This document shows, one piece after another, positions 34,473 through 43,128 of a stretch of 64,000 nucleotides of DNA. Location: positions 5,332,001-5,396,000 of the forward strand of contig OY829383.1 of the NCBI GenBank assembly GCA_963691835.1, in the 5' to 3' direction. Under the pieces are notes generated by a model that had not been told where the DNA came from, made no database searches, and saw only the letters and a program-made list of their open reading frames with translations. The position numbers were made by a program, and so were the translations under genes. Source of the DNA: G963691835 sp963691835 (lineage in GTDB: Bacteria > Pseudomonadota > Alphaproteobacteria > Thalassobaculales > Thalassobaculaceae). Positions within the stretch are counted from its first letter, which is position 1. Each line of letters starts with the position of its first letter.

Positions 34473-36596
34473 GTGATTACTTTCTCCGATCGCATCATCA
34501 CCTCAGTACCCTTGGGCGCGGTGCACGGCGATGACCAATTGATCTGGGATCGCTCCGCGGCGGCGGATTTCGATGGGGACGGTCTTGAGGAGGTTCTCAT
34601 CACGCCGGCTGATTTTAGCGGCTTTGATTCCGGTGAAGCCCGGTTTCCAGTGATGCTGGGCCTTAGGGACGGCGCTCTTGTCGACCTCACCAGTGGTCTC
34701 CTTCCCGAAGACGTGCCGATCAATCTGTCCCGCTCGATCGTTCTCAACGACTTCAACGGCGATGGCCGGATTGACGTGTTCATCGGATCGAGCGGCACGG
34801 AGTCGGTATCCCCATTCCCGGGTGAGCAAAACCAACTCTATCTGTCCGCTCAGGACGGAACGCTCCGCGATGCACGCGCGGGGCTCCCTGCCCTGACGGA
34901 TTTCAGCCATGGCGTCGTGGACGCGGACTTCGATCTCGACGGGGACATTGATCTCTTCGTCAACACCTTGGGAAGCGATGAGGATCAATCGGCCTACCTC
35001 ATCTTCAATGATGGGACAGGGCAGTTTTCCGCCCCTCACTTCATCGACGACGCCGCCGATTCTGTCTTTGATGACTCCTTTGTCGGAAGGCTTGGTCCGA
35101 ACTTCCCGGGGCTGATTGATGTTGGTGCGGACGGCATCCCGGACATCTACTTTCCCGAGATCCGGGCCGCTGAAGGGCCATTCGGCCGGCTCGACGGTTT
35201 TGGCTACGCCCGGAACGATGGCACCGGCCGGTTCACGCTCATCGTCGATGACGCATTTGCGCTGCCATCTGAGGTCGTCGCCGTCGGCGGTGCGAACGAG
35301 GGTGCACTATCGGGTGACATCGATGGGGATGGCGACGAGGACCTTGTATCCCTGATGTGGTCCTCGCCAACGGAAACGGAGTCCGGAGCTGCCATCTTTG
35401 AAAACGTCTACTTCCAGGTCTTCCGCAATGATGGCGCCGGAGGGTACGTCGACATCTCGACCAGCGTGGAGGGACAGGAAACCGGTCCGACACTGCCACC
35501 TGTCCAAGGACGACCCGACTTCGACCTCGTCGACTTGGATGGAGACGGCGATCTCGACCTCGCCCTCGGTGCCTTTCAGTTGGAGAACCCACTCGAGACC
35601 AGAGTGTTCCTCTTCGAGAATGCCGGAGACGGGTCTTTCAGCCGGTTGGCGGACGATGCCTATCCCATAACGGCCGCCACCGAGTTCGCGGACGTCAACG
35701 GCGACTGGCTGCCGGACGCTGTCTATGGCCTGCAAGACTTTGATGTGCCGGAGAGCATCCGCGGATCTGACGATCCGACCGGCATTCAATACGCAGCCGT
35801 CCAGCTCGCATCGCTTTCGACCGCGGTAACCCGGGCGGGAACCGACGCGGGCAACCGGATCGCCGGCGGCGATGGCGACGATGTGCTGTCGGGCCTCGGG
35901 GCGGCCGACGCACTCAACGGCAATGCCGGCAACGACACGCTGAACGGCGGAAGTGGTGCCGACAGCCTGTTTGGCGGAACGGGGGTCGATCTGGCGATCC
36001 TGGAAGGGTCTGTAAGCGACTACAGTTTTGCCCGGCTGGGAGACGACCAATACGCGGCCACCTGCCTGGGTATCACAGACCAACTTACGAACATCGAAGC
36101 GGTCCAGTTCGAGGATGACGGGTCCTCAATGGCAGTCGACGACGCGGCGTTTGGCCAGGACGCCGTGTATCGGTTCTTCAATACCGCGACCGGAAGTCAC
36201 TTCTTCACCTCGAGCCTGGAGGAACGGGTCACCGTGCAGGAAAGCGGCTCCGGCAGCCTTGTCTACGAGGGTCTGTCGTTCCTGGCTGACTTCCCCTCAG
36301 AGGGCTTCGATCCGGTGCATCGCTTCTTCAACACGAGTTCCGGCTCCCACTTCTTCACGATAGAAGCCGACGCACCATCCCAAGTGCCGCTGGCCATGCC
36401 CGATCTCCTCTACGAAGGCATCGCCTACTACGCGTCGGCGGCGGCAACGGAGAGCAACGCGCCGCTCTACCGTTTTCTCAATACAGAGTCTGGTGCGCAT
36501 TTCTACACCGCGAGCGAGTCGGAACGTGCCGCGGTAGAGGCATCGCTGCCCCAGTATCAGTTCGAAGGCGTCGCGTACTACGTCGACTTTCTCTAG
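34473..36596 (+). CDS. Secreted FG-GAP/VCBS-repeat protein with RTX repeats and C-terminal DUF5648 repeats
   Basis: A 707-aa protein with three parts. Residues 1 to about 450 contain six or more FG-GAP/VCBS-type calcium motifs (DFDGDGLEE, DFNGDGRIDV, DFDLDGDIDL, DIDGDGDEDL, DLDGDGDLDL, DVNGDWLPDA), a beta-propeller pattern. Residues about 452-505 hold RTX nonapeptides (GGDGDDVLSG, GNAGNDTLNG, GGSGADSLFG), typical of type I secretion substrates. Residues about 565-707 have three DUF5648-like repeats (FFNTATGSHFFT, FFNTSSGSHFFT, FLNTESGAHFYT), each ending in YEG(I/V/L). No signal peptide is present, consistent with type I export. The start is GTG with GGGGAAG seven bases upstream. No type I exporter genes are nearby. 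It is probably a surface or extracellular protein. Confidence 0.85.
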   Translation: MITFSDRIITSVPLGAVHGDDQLIWDRSAAADFDGDGLEEVLITPADFSGFDSGEARFPVMLGLRDGALVDLTSGLLPEDVPINLSRSIVLNDFNGDGRIDVFIGSSGTESVSPFPGEQNQLYLSAQDGTLRDARAGLPALTDFSHGVVDADFDLDGDIDLFVNTLGSDEDQSAYLIFNDGTGQFSAPHFIDDAADSVFDDSFVGRLGPNFPGLIDVGADGIPDIYFPEIRAAEGPFGRLDGFGYARNDGTGRFTLIVDDAFALPSEVVAVGGANEGALSGDIDGDGDEDLVSLMWSSPTETESGAAIFENVYFQVFRNDGAGGYVDISTSVEGQETGPTLPPVQGRPDFDLVDLDGDGDLDLALGAFQLENPLETRVFLFENAGDGSFSRLADDAYPITAATEFADVNGDWLPDAVYGLQDFDVPESIRGSDDPTGIQYAAVQLASLSTAVTRAGTDAGNRIAGGDGDDVLSGLGAADALNGNAGNDTLNGGSGADSLFGGTGVDLAILEGSVSDYSFARLGDDQYAATCLGITDQLTNIEAVQFEDDGSSMAVDDAAFGQDAVYRFFNTATGSHFFTSSLEERVTVQESGSGSLVYEGLSFLADFPSEGFDPVHRFFNTSSGSHFFTIEADAPSQVPLAMPDLLYEGIAYYASAAATESNAPLYRFLNTESGAHFYTASESERAAVEASLPQYQFEGVAYYVDFL

Positions 36597-36736
36597 CCCG
36601 CAGGCTGTTGGGACCACCTCTGATCCGCCCCGCGAGGAGCATTCTTGCCGGTCAATTGTCCACCCGCGAAAGGATGAAGACGAGGTCGGCTGAAAGGGCT
36701 CGATGTTGGTTGCCATACCAGGGTGGAAAGCAACCA

Positions 36737-36763
36737 TTTGCGATTGCGGATCATTCGCAAATC
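36737..36763. promoter_or_regulatory. Fur-box-like inverted repeat upstream of the heme operon
   Basis: Perfect 8-bp inverted repeat ATTTGCGA (36737-36744) and TCGCAAAT (36756-36763) around an 11-bp spacer TTGCGGATCAT. It ends 45 bp before the hmuS start. The right half, GATCATTCGCAA, resembles the right half of a Fur box (AATCATTTGCAA-like). It is a candidate iron-responsive operator for the hmu operon. RirA- or Irr-type control cannot be excluded. Confidence 0.55.
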
Positions 36764-36807
36764 TGACAACATCCGACGCTGGATTTGGGTTTGAAAGGCC
36801 CCAGCTC

Positions 36808-37890
36808 ATGTCTTCTGACGTGGCCACCAAGACCAGCGATCATACTCCCTCTGTCACCGAAATACTGGAAGCCGAGGCCCGCATCGTTTCGGACAGCGGG
36901 AATCTCAGGGCGCGCGATATGGCACAAGCGATCGGGGTTACGGAGGGAGCGCTCGTACAAGCGCATACAGCCAAAGACGAGGTTGTTGCATTGCGACGCC
37001 CTGAAGGCTCCAGCGGATTCGGGAAGGTCCTGGAGGCGTTGGCCGGTGTCGGCCCCGTGATGGCGCTTACACGCAACCAAGCCTGCGTCAGCGAAAAACA
37101 CGGCATCTACGGGACACCGACTTTCCACGGCGCAATGGGCCAGTTTGTCGGTGAGATCGACTTACGTCTTTTCCTCGGACAATGGGCTCACGGATACGCC
37201 GTCAAAGAGGAAACCCGAAGCGGGCTAAGGCAAAGCCTTCAGTTCTTCGACGCCTATGGAAATGCGGTTCACAAGGTCTATCGGACGAGCGCGACAGACT
37301 CTGAGGCTTTTGATGCCCTGGTGGCGCAGCACAGAGACCCAACACTGGCTGCGGCGGAGTTTGCGGATCCAGAACCTCCAATAGCAGAGCTTTCAGACGA
37401 CTCCGTGGATATCGAGGCGTTCCTGGAAGGGTGGCGCTGCCTGGAGCACAGTCACGACTATCATGGACTGCTGAGAAAACACGGTGTGACCCGCAGTCAG
37501 GCGATGCGGCTTGGAAGCCGTGAGTTCACGTCTCAGGTCCCAATCGACGTCATCGACCGTCTGTTCCACGCGGTGGAAGAGGCGGATGTCCCATTGATGA
37601 TCTTTGTCGGGAACTCAGGATGCATCCAGATCTTCAGTGGAAGGATTCACCGAGTTGTCCGGATTGACGATTGGCTCAACGTACTGGACCCAGGCTTCAA
37701 TCTTCACCTTCGGACAGGCCTGATCGATAGCGCCTGGGTCGTGCGGAAGCCGTCAATGCGGGGCGATGTTCACGCCCTGGAGCTATTCGATGCGGAAGGC
37801 ACCTGTATTGCTCAGGTATTTGGAGAGCGCAAACCGGGTACTTCCGAGCGTCAGGACTGGCGGACCCTCATTCAAGGTATGGCAAACTGA
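36808..37890 (+). CDS. hmuS: Hemin-degrading factor, HmuS/HemS family
   Basis: A 360-aa cytoplasmic heme-binding/degrading protein of the HemS/HmuS/ChuS family, with two related halves. The N-terminal half has GIYGTPTFHGAMGQFVGE and SLQFFDAYGNAVHKVY. The C-terminal half has CIQIFSGRIHRVVRIDDWLNVLDPGFNLHL and ALELFDAEGTCIAQVF, the expected duplicate. Such proteins take heme from the ABC importer and release iron. ATG 36808 has GAAAGG about nine bases upstream; a start 35 codons earlier would run through the Fur-like element. The TGA overlaps the hmuT ATG (TGATG). It is first in the hmuSTUV-Q operon. Confidence 0.92.
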   Translation: MSSDVATKTSDHTPSVTEILEAEARIVSDSGNLRARDMAQAIGVTEGALVQAHTAKDEVVALRRPEGSSGFGKVLEALAGVGPVMALTRNQACVSEKHGIYGTPTFHGAMGQFVGEIDLRLFLGQWAHGYAVKEETRSGLRQSLQFFDAYGNAVHKVYRTSATDSEAFDALVAQHRDPTLAAAEFADPEPPIAELSDDSVDIEAFLEGWRCLEHSHDYHGLLRKHGVTRSQAMRLGSREFTSQVPIDVIDRLFHAVEEADVPLMIFVGNSGCIQIFSGRIHRVVRIDDWLNVLDPGFNLHLRTGLIDSAWVVRKPSMRGDVHALELFDAEGTCIAQVFGERKPGTSERQDWRTLIQGMAN

Positions 37891-38774
37891 TGCTGGTCAG
37901 ACGTCGGCATTTCCTTTGCGCCTTGTCTGCATTCGGGGTGATGACCGGGGCCGGGATCCGCCCGCTGTTCGCCGCAGATGTGCCCAGGCTCGTCACGGCA
38001 GGCGGGACACTGACCGAGATCGTTTTCGCTCTTGGTCTTGGCGGCCGGGTCGTGGGCGCTGATACGACGTCAACATGGCCTCCAGAAGCGAAGGACGTCG
38101 AAAAGATCGGTTATATGAGGCGCCTGTCCGCAGAAGGGGTCTCGTCTCTTCGGCCCGATATGGTGCTGTTAGCCGCCAAGGCAGGTCCGCAAACGGCCAT
38201 TGACCAGCTAAAGGCGGCTGGCGTGGATCTTCGAATGGCGCCTGATGGTATCGGGCTGACCTCGGTCATTCCAAAAATCCGGTTCGTCGGTGAAGCGTTA
38301 GACCGCAGCGAAGATGCGGAAGAATTGGTGGCCCGGTTCGAGGCCGACATGGCATTGCTGCGAAAGATACTCGCCCCCATAAAGACCAAGCCGAAAGTGC
38401 TTCTGATGATGTCAGTGGGTGCAGGGGCGCCTATGGCAGCGGGCGCTGATACTGCGGCCAATGCGATGATCGAATTGGCACAAGGAGAGAACGCAATCAG
38501 CGGTTTCACCGGGTACAAACCGGTGTCGGGAGAGGCGCTGATTGCCGCAGCACCAGATGTCATCCTTCTGCCAAGCCATGTAGCCAGTCGGGCTGGCGGT
38601 GCGGAGGCCGTCCTGAGTCGTCCTGACTTGGCACAAACGCCGGCAGGCAGGTCCAGCCGAGTTGTTGTCATGGATGCGCTAAAACTCTTGGGCTTCGGGC
38701 TTCGCACCCCCGAGGCGATCGCTGAGTTGGCCCGAGCACTGCACCCGGCCCGTGCCACCGGGATAAAGCTGTGA
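37890..38774 (+). CDS. hmuT: Hemin ABC transporter substrate-binding protein
   Basis: Periplasmic heme-binding protein of 294 aa, class III ABC type. The N-terminus VRRRHFLCALSAFG looks like a twin-arginine signal. The mature protein begins near AADVPRLVTAGGTLTEIVFALGL, followed by VVGADTTSTWP and EKIGYMRRLSAEGV, which are standard in HmuT/PhuT/ShuT. SLRPDMVLLAA and PDVILLPSH complete the two-lobe fold. The start overlaps the hmuS stop by one base (TGATG) and the end overlaps the hmuU GTG (GTGA), so translation is coupled. It delivers heme to HmuUV. No outer-membrane TonB receptor is in the window. Confidence 0.93.
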   Translation: MLVRRRHFLCALSAFGVMTGAGIRPLFAADVPRLVTAGGTLTEIVFALGLGGRVVGADTTSTWPPEAKDVEKIGYMRRLSAEGVSSLRPDMVLLAAKAGPQTAIDQLKAAGVDLRMAPDGIGLTSVIPKIRFVGEALDRSEDAEELVARFEADMALLRKILAPIKTKPKVLLMMSVGAGAPMAAGADTAANAMIELAQGENAISGFTGYKPVSGEALIAAAPDVILLPSHVASRAGGAEAVLSRPDLAQTPAGRSSRVVVMDALKLLGFGLRTPEAIAELARALHPARATGIKL

Positions 38775-39827
38775 GTTCAGCCAACACGATGCCGATTGTT
38801 CAGCGTCGTTGGGTTCTGCGGGCCAGCGCACCGATTGCAGGCTTCGCAATGCTGGCCTTGGCATTTGCCGTTGCCGGGCTGATCTTCGGGCCCGTCCGGA
38901 TCGGGCTTGAGGACATCCTGGCGGCTCTGGTCGGCGAGGCCGATCCAGCCGTCCAAGCGATACTGGGCCAGATACGTGCACCACGCGTTCTTCTGGGCGC
39001 GGCGGTTGGCCCTCTCAGGCGTCGCGCTTCAGGGAATCCTCAGGAATCCCTTGGCCGATCCCGGACTCATAGGTGTGACCGCAGGCGCCGCGCTTGGGGC
39101 GGTCTTCGTTATTGTTCTGGGAGAAGTGCTTCTGACGGCCTTTCCCAACGGGCTTAGGCCCTATTTGCTGCCGGTAGCGGCATTTGCCGGCGCTGCCGGT
39201 GTTACCGCGTTCGTGTTCAGCGTATCCCGGCGAGCCGGCGTCACCTCCGTTGCAACGCTTATCCTTGCCGGGGTGGCCATCAACGCCATTGCGGGTGCCG
39301 GAATAGGCGCACTTGTCTATGTCAGCGATGACCAGCAATTGCGAGATCTGACGTTCTGGAGCATGGGCGGCCTTGGACAGGCGAACTGGAGCTCAGCGGC
39401 CATAGCGTCCGTTTGCATCGTCGCTGCCGGTCTCGGACTCTTGGGGATGGCACGCACGCTTGACCTGTTTCAACTGGGGGAACGCGCCGCATTTCATTCC
39501 GGCGTGGATGTCGAGGCCGCCAAACTGAAGGCGGCCGGCTGGTCCGCCTTGGCCGTCGGTGCCGGAACCGCAGTCGCTGGTCCGATCGGATTCATTGGTC
39601 TCGTGGCCCCCCACTTGGCGCGTCTTTGCGTAGGACCGGGCCACGGCCTGGTCGCGCCGATAGCGGCACTAATCGGGGCGGCGCTGATCCTGGCGGCCGA
39701 CCTTGCTGTCCGAACTGCTGTTCCGCCGGCTGAACCACCTATTGGACTTGCGACCAGCCTGATCGGCGGGCCGTTCTTTCTCTGGCTGCTTCTTCGTACC
39801 CTTCGTAGGACGCTCCCAAATGCTTAG
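38771..39827 (+). pseudogene. hmuU: Hemin ABC transporter permease with a frameshift
   Basis: FecCD-type permease of about 350 codons, split over two frames. The first frame (from GTG 38771) encodes the N-terminal helix and runs to IRAPRVLLGAAVG, then continues as nonsense (PLRRRASGN). The second frame picks up at about 39003 with LALSGVALQGILRNPLADPGLIGVTAG and is intact to the stop at 39825-39827. The junction lies between about 38990 and 39010, where homologues continue VGAALALSG. A net gain of one base, or loss of about two or eleven bases in the GGCGGTTGGCC region, would explain it. As written the permease would be truncated. Sequence error is a strong alternative because hmuT and hmuV are intact. 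Confidence 0.88.
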
Positions 39828-40620
39828 GGCGAACCGGGTTTGCGTCGATCGTGGGAACCGTCGGGTCCTCGACACAGTGACGTGTGAGTTGCGGCCGGGG
39901 GAATTACTCGCGGTTTGTGGGCCAAACGGAGCCGGCAAGTCGACCCTCCTGTCAGTTTTAGCGGGTGATTTGCGGCCCAATGAGGGAACCGTGGAAATTG
40001 ACCACCGACCGCTTCAAAGCCTCAGCCCCGCCGAACTGGCTCTTCGCCGCGCAGTCCTCGAACAAGGTGCGCGGGTGTCGGCGCCGTTCCGGGTTGATGA
40101 GCTGGTTGGTATCGGCGCCTCCTGCGCACCGATCTCTTTTTTAGATCTGAAACCACTTACTGACCGGGCGATGGAGAGCGCAGGCGTCAGCCACTTGTCC
40201 CACAAGAGCATCGACCGCCTTTCGGGTGGAGAAGCCGCACGTGTCCATTTGGCCCGCGTTCTGGCCCAACTTGAGGCCGGGCGCCTCGCCAGCAGTGGTC
40301 GGTATCTCCTGCTCGATGAACCCACCGCCAGTCTCGACTTGTCACATCAGATTGGAACCATGCGCGCGGTCAAGACCGTTGCCAGCGACGGTGGCGGTGT
40401 TCTCTGCGTCCTTCATGATTTGAACCTTGCCGCCGCGTTCGCGGATCGAGTGTTGATGCTTCGGGACGGCATGATCGTTTCGGAGGGAGAACCTTCCGAG
40501 GTGTTGGTTGAAGAAACGTTGAGTGCCGTCTTCGAGGTTCCGTTTGACGTTATGCATTCACCCGGCACGGGACTACGCATCGCTCCAGTTTATTCGGCCG
40601 GCCTTACTGTCGGTCGATGA
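39820..40620 (+). CDS. hmuV: Hemin ABC transporter ATP-binding protein
   Basis: ATPase of the heme importer, 266 aa. Walker A is GPNGAGKST, the Q-loop region follows, the signature is LSGGEAARVHLARVLA, Walker B is YLLLDEPTASLD and the switch His is in VLHDLNLAA. The insertion AQLEAGRLASSGRYLLLDEP is typical of HmuV proteins, which have an extended loop before Walker B. The ATG overlaps the hmuU stop by 8 bp. It should pair with HmuU in the membrane and import heme bound by HmuT. Confidence 0.95.
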   Translation: MLRANRVCVDRGNRRVLDTVTCELRPGELLAVCGPNGAGKSTLLSVLAGDLRPNEGTVEIDHRPLQSLSPAELALRRAVLEQGARVSAPFRVDELVGIGASCAPISFLDLKPLTDRAMESAGVSHLSHKSIDRLSGGEAARVHLARVLAQLEAGRLASSGRYLLLDEPTASLDLSHQIGTMRAVKTVASDGGGVLCVLHDLNLAAAFADRVLMLRDGMIVSEGEPSEVLVEETLSAVFEVPFDVMHSPGTGLRIAPVYSAGLTVGR

Positions 40621-40656
40621 GTTGCCTGTGAGCATTCGAACAGTAGGTATCAAGAA

Positions 40657-40983
40657 ATGTTTCTAGCGATGAATCGGTTCAAGATCCGGCTCGGCCAGGA
40701 GACGGTCTTCGAAGACATTTGGCGTGGCCGGGAATCTCATTTGGACGAGGTGCCAGGTTTCAAGGCGTTTCAACTGCTTAAAGGCCCAGTCACTGACGAA
40801 TACGCACTGTACGCATCGCACTCAGTTTGGGCCTCGCGCCAAGCTTTCGAGGACTGGACCCGGTCAGAGGCGTTCCGCAGAGCCCATGCAGGCGCCGGTG
40901 GTCACGGCGACGTGTACCTTGGCCATCCTGATTTCGAAGGATTCGACCCCGTGGAGGGGACTGAGAAAGTCGTCGGCGCTTAG
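40657..40983 (+). CDS. hmuQ: Heme-degrading monooxygenase, HmuQ/HmuD-like (IsdG/ABM fold)
   Basis: A 108-aa protein of the antibiotic-biosynthesis-monooxygenase/IsdG fold. MFLAMNRFKI, VPGFKAFQLLKGP, YASHSVWASRQAFEDWT and YLGHPDFEGF closely match, from memory, the Bradyrhizobium HmuQ/HmuD heme oxygenases. These bind heme and open the ring to biliverdin, releasing iron. It lies 36 bp after hmuV on the same strand, so it is probably in the hmu operon under the same iron control. The ribosome site is weak. Together with HmuS it gives two possible heme-degrading activities in one operon. Confidence 0.87.
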   Translation: MFLAMNRFKIRLGQETVFEDIWRGRESHLDEVPGFKAFQLLKGPVTDEYALYASHSVWASRQAFEDWTRSEAFRRAHAGAGGHGDVYLGHPDFEGFDPVEGTEKVVGA

Positions 40984-41233
40984 CATTCCACCGCATCGAA
41001 GGACCCGGCGCCTGGGTAAAGCCCTGCTAACGGGCAACGCACCCTTTGCGGCGCACGGCGGAACGAGCCCCATTGACGCTCTGGCCGCTGGCCAATATGC
41101 AGCCTTAACTGCCGGAGCCAACAAACAAGAAATACAAAAATCTCAATTGATTGCATGGCGGAGGGTTCGGAACGACGTTCGAACTCGGAGCCAGCGGCTA
41201 GGGTTGGCGTGGCGGCTACCCGCATAATCAAAG

Positions 41234-41323
<90 letters not shown>

Positions 41324-41546
41324 GCGGACGGCGGAAACTAGTGCAAGCGGAACGGGCGGGCAACCCAAAAAGGCTCCGGCATCGCGCCCTTCTCAGGGGC
41401 GTGCGAATGGTAATGACATTTAAGCCGATGCAGAGAGTTTCATGCCCCCTTCCACCCTTCCTGGTAGCTAGTAACCGCGATATGCTGACGCCTGAAGGTC
41501 ACGGAAGAATTTAGACCAAGGCGGGTTTCTTCAGGGAGGACACCAT

Positions 41547-42545
41547 ATGACCCATTTTCTCACGCGCCGCGGGGCCGTTGCCGCCGCTGCCGCTATCGTG
41601 CTCGGAACAGGGCTTGCCTGGGCCGACAGCGCTCGGGCCGGCGGCCATCAGGTATTGGAGTCGATCCACTTTCTCATTCCAGGAGGCGCCGGCGGCGGCT
41701 GGGACGGGACCGCGCGCGGGACGGGCGAAGCTCTGACCGGCTCTGGGATCGTTGGCTCCGCGTCTTATGAGAACATGTCCGGCGGTGGCGGCGGCAAGGC
41801 GATCGGCTTCCTGATCGAGAATGCCAAGTCGAACCACGGCACACTGATGGTCAACTCGACGCCGATCGTCATCCGGTCGCTGACCAAAGTGTTCCCGCAG
41901 AACTTCCGGGACCTTACGTTGATCGCGGGTACCATCGGCGACTACGCGGCCTTCGTCGTCCACAAGGACAGCGACCTCAACTCGTTCGGGGATCTGCTGA
42001 CCGCGTACAAGGCGAACCCGCGCAAGGTGGCGATCGGCGGCGGTTCCGTGCCCGGCGGCATGGACCACCTCGTTGCCGCCATGGCGATGCAGGCGGCAGG
42101 CGAAGACCCGACCGCGGTGAAGTACATCCCCTACGACGCGGGTGGCAAGGCCATGGCGGCCCTGCTCTCGGGCGAGATCAAGGCACTGTCGACCGGCTTC
42201 TCCGAGGCTGTCGCGCTGGCCCAGGCCGGTGAGGTGAAGATCATCGGTGTGACGGCGGCCGACAGGGTCTCCGCCTACCCGGACGCGCCAACACTGAAGG
42301 AACAGGGTGTGGACACGGAGTTCGTCAACTGGCGCGGCTTCTTTGCAGCACCGGGCCTGCCGGATGACAAGGCGGATGCGTACCGGAAAGCCCTGTCGGC
42401 GATGTATGACACGCCGGAGTGGGAGACTGTCCGCGCCCGCAACGGCTGGGTGAACATCCACAACTCCGGCGACGCCTTCCGCACCTTCCTGGAAGATCAG
42501 GAGAAGGTGATCGGTGATCTGATGAAGAAGCTCGGCTTCCTCTGA
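41547..42545 (+). CDS. tctC: Tripartite tricarboxylate transporter substrate-binding protein TctC
   Basis: Canonical TctC/Bug-type periplasmic binding protein, 332 aa. The N-terminal signal contains a twin-arginine-like LTRRGAV and a hydrophobic stretch ending in ADSARA. The mature part has the family's first-strand IHFLIPGGAGGGWD loop, SGGGGGKAIGF, a DLNSFGDLL helix and the late VNWRGFFAAPGLPDDK segment. GGGAGG precedes the ATG by about eight bases. It is first in the canonical order tctC-tctB-tctA and differs clearly from the divergent TctC at 26.6 kb, so a different ligand is likely. The tcuAB genes 10 kb downstream suggest tricarballylate or citrate as candidates. Confidence 0.93.
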   Translation: MTHFLTRRGAVAAAAAIVLGTGLAWADSARAGGHQVLESIHFLIPGGAGGGWDGTARGTGEALTGSGIVGSASYENMSGGGGGKAIGFLIENAKSNHGTLMVNSTPIVIRSLTKVFPQNFRDLTLIAGTIGDYAAFVVHKDSDLNSFGDLLTAYKANPRKVAIGGGSVPGGMDHLVAAMAMQAAGEDPTAVKYIPYDAGGKAMAALLSGEIKALSTGFSEAVALAQAGEVKIIGVTAADRVSAYPDAPTLKEQGVDTEFVNWRGFFAAPGLPDDKADAYRKALSAMYDTPEWETVRARNGWVNIHNSGDAFRTFLEDQEKVIGDLMKKLGFL

Positions 42546-42635
42546 CGAGAGCCCGTTGAAAGGCGGGACGGCAGCCCTGGCGGATGCCGTCCCAGCCGCC
42601 ACCAATCCAATGCCGACTCCGTACCGGAGGCTCCG

Positions 42636-43118
42636 ATGACGCTTGAGCGCTGGATCGCCCTGCTCTTCCTGGCCGGCAGCGCTGCATATGCGTATGCCGC
42701 CTTCACCTACCCACTGCTGCCGTTCGAGCGGAACATGTCGTTCCTGCCCAACACCTGGCCGAAGGTGCTGAGTGTTGTGATGATCCTGTTGTCAGCGGCC
42801 ATCCTGCTTCAGCCCCGCGCGAAGAAAGAGGGCGAAGAAGACGTCCTGGGCAGCTTGGACCTGGAACGCTTCAAGGACTACGAGGTCGGTCAGGCGTTGA
42901 TGCTGATCGGTGCGATGATCCTCTACGCCCTGGCGCTTCGGCCGGTCGGTTTTATCGCGTCCACCGTCATCTTCCTGGTGGCGGCAGGCTGGATCCTGGG
43001 CGAACGGAAGCCGCAGATCATGGTGCCGGTCGCCCTGATTGCCTCCGGGATCATCTGGTATCTGGTGCAGGAGACCCTCGGGATCTACCTGCGGCCACTC
43101 CCCGCGTTCCTGGATTGA
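42636..43118 (+). CDS. tctB: Tripartite tricarboxylate transporter small membrane subunit TctB
   Basis: A 160-aa small membrane subunit with four predicted helices (starting at about residues 5, 38, 85 and 112). The short periplasmic or cytoplasmic loop ARKKEGEEDVLGSLD lies in the middle. ALRPVGFIASTVIFLVAAGWILGER is the typical third/fourth helix region of TctB, ending in YLRPLPAFLD. The length agrees with the family (about 145-170). It is 90 bp after tctC and 10 bp before tctA. With TctA it forms the membrane carrier. Confidence 0.9.
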   Translation: MTLERWIALLFLAGSAAYAYAAFTYPLLPFERNMSFLPNTWPKVLSVVMILLSAAILLQPRAKKEGEEDVLGSLDLERFKDYEVGQALMLIGAMILYALALRPVGFIASTVIFLVAAGWILGERKPQIMVPVALIASGIIWYLVQETLGIYLRPLPAFLD

Positions 43119-43128
43119 GGGGGCAGCG

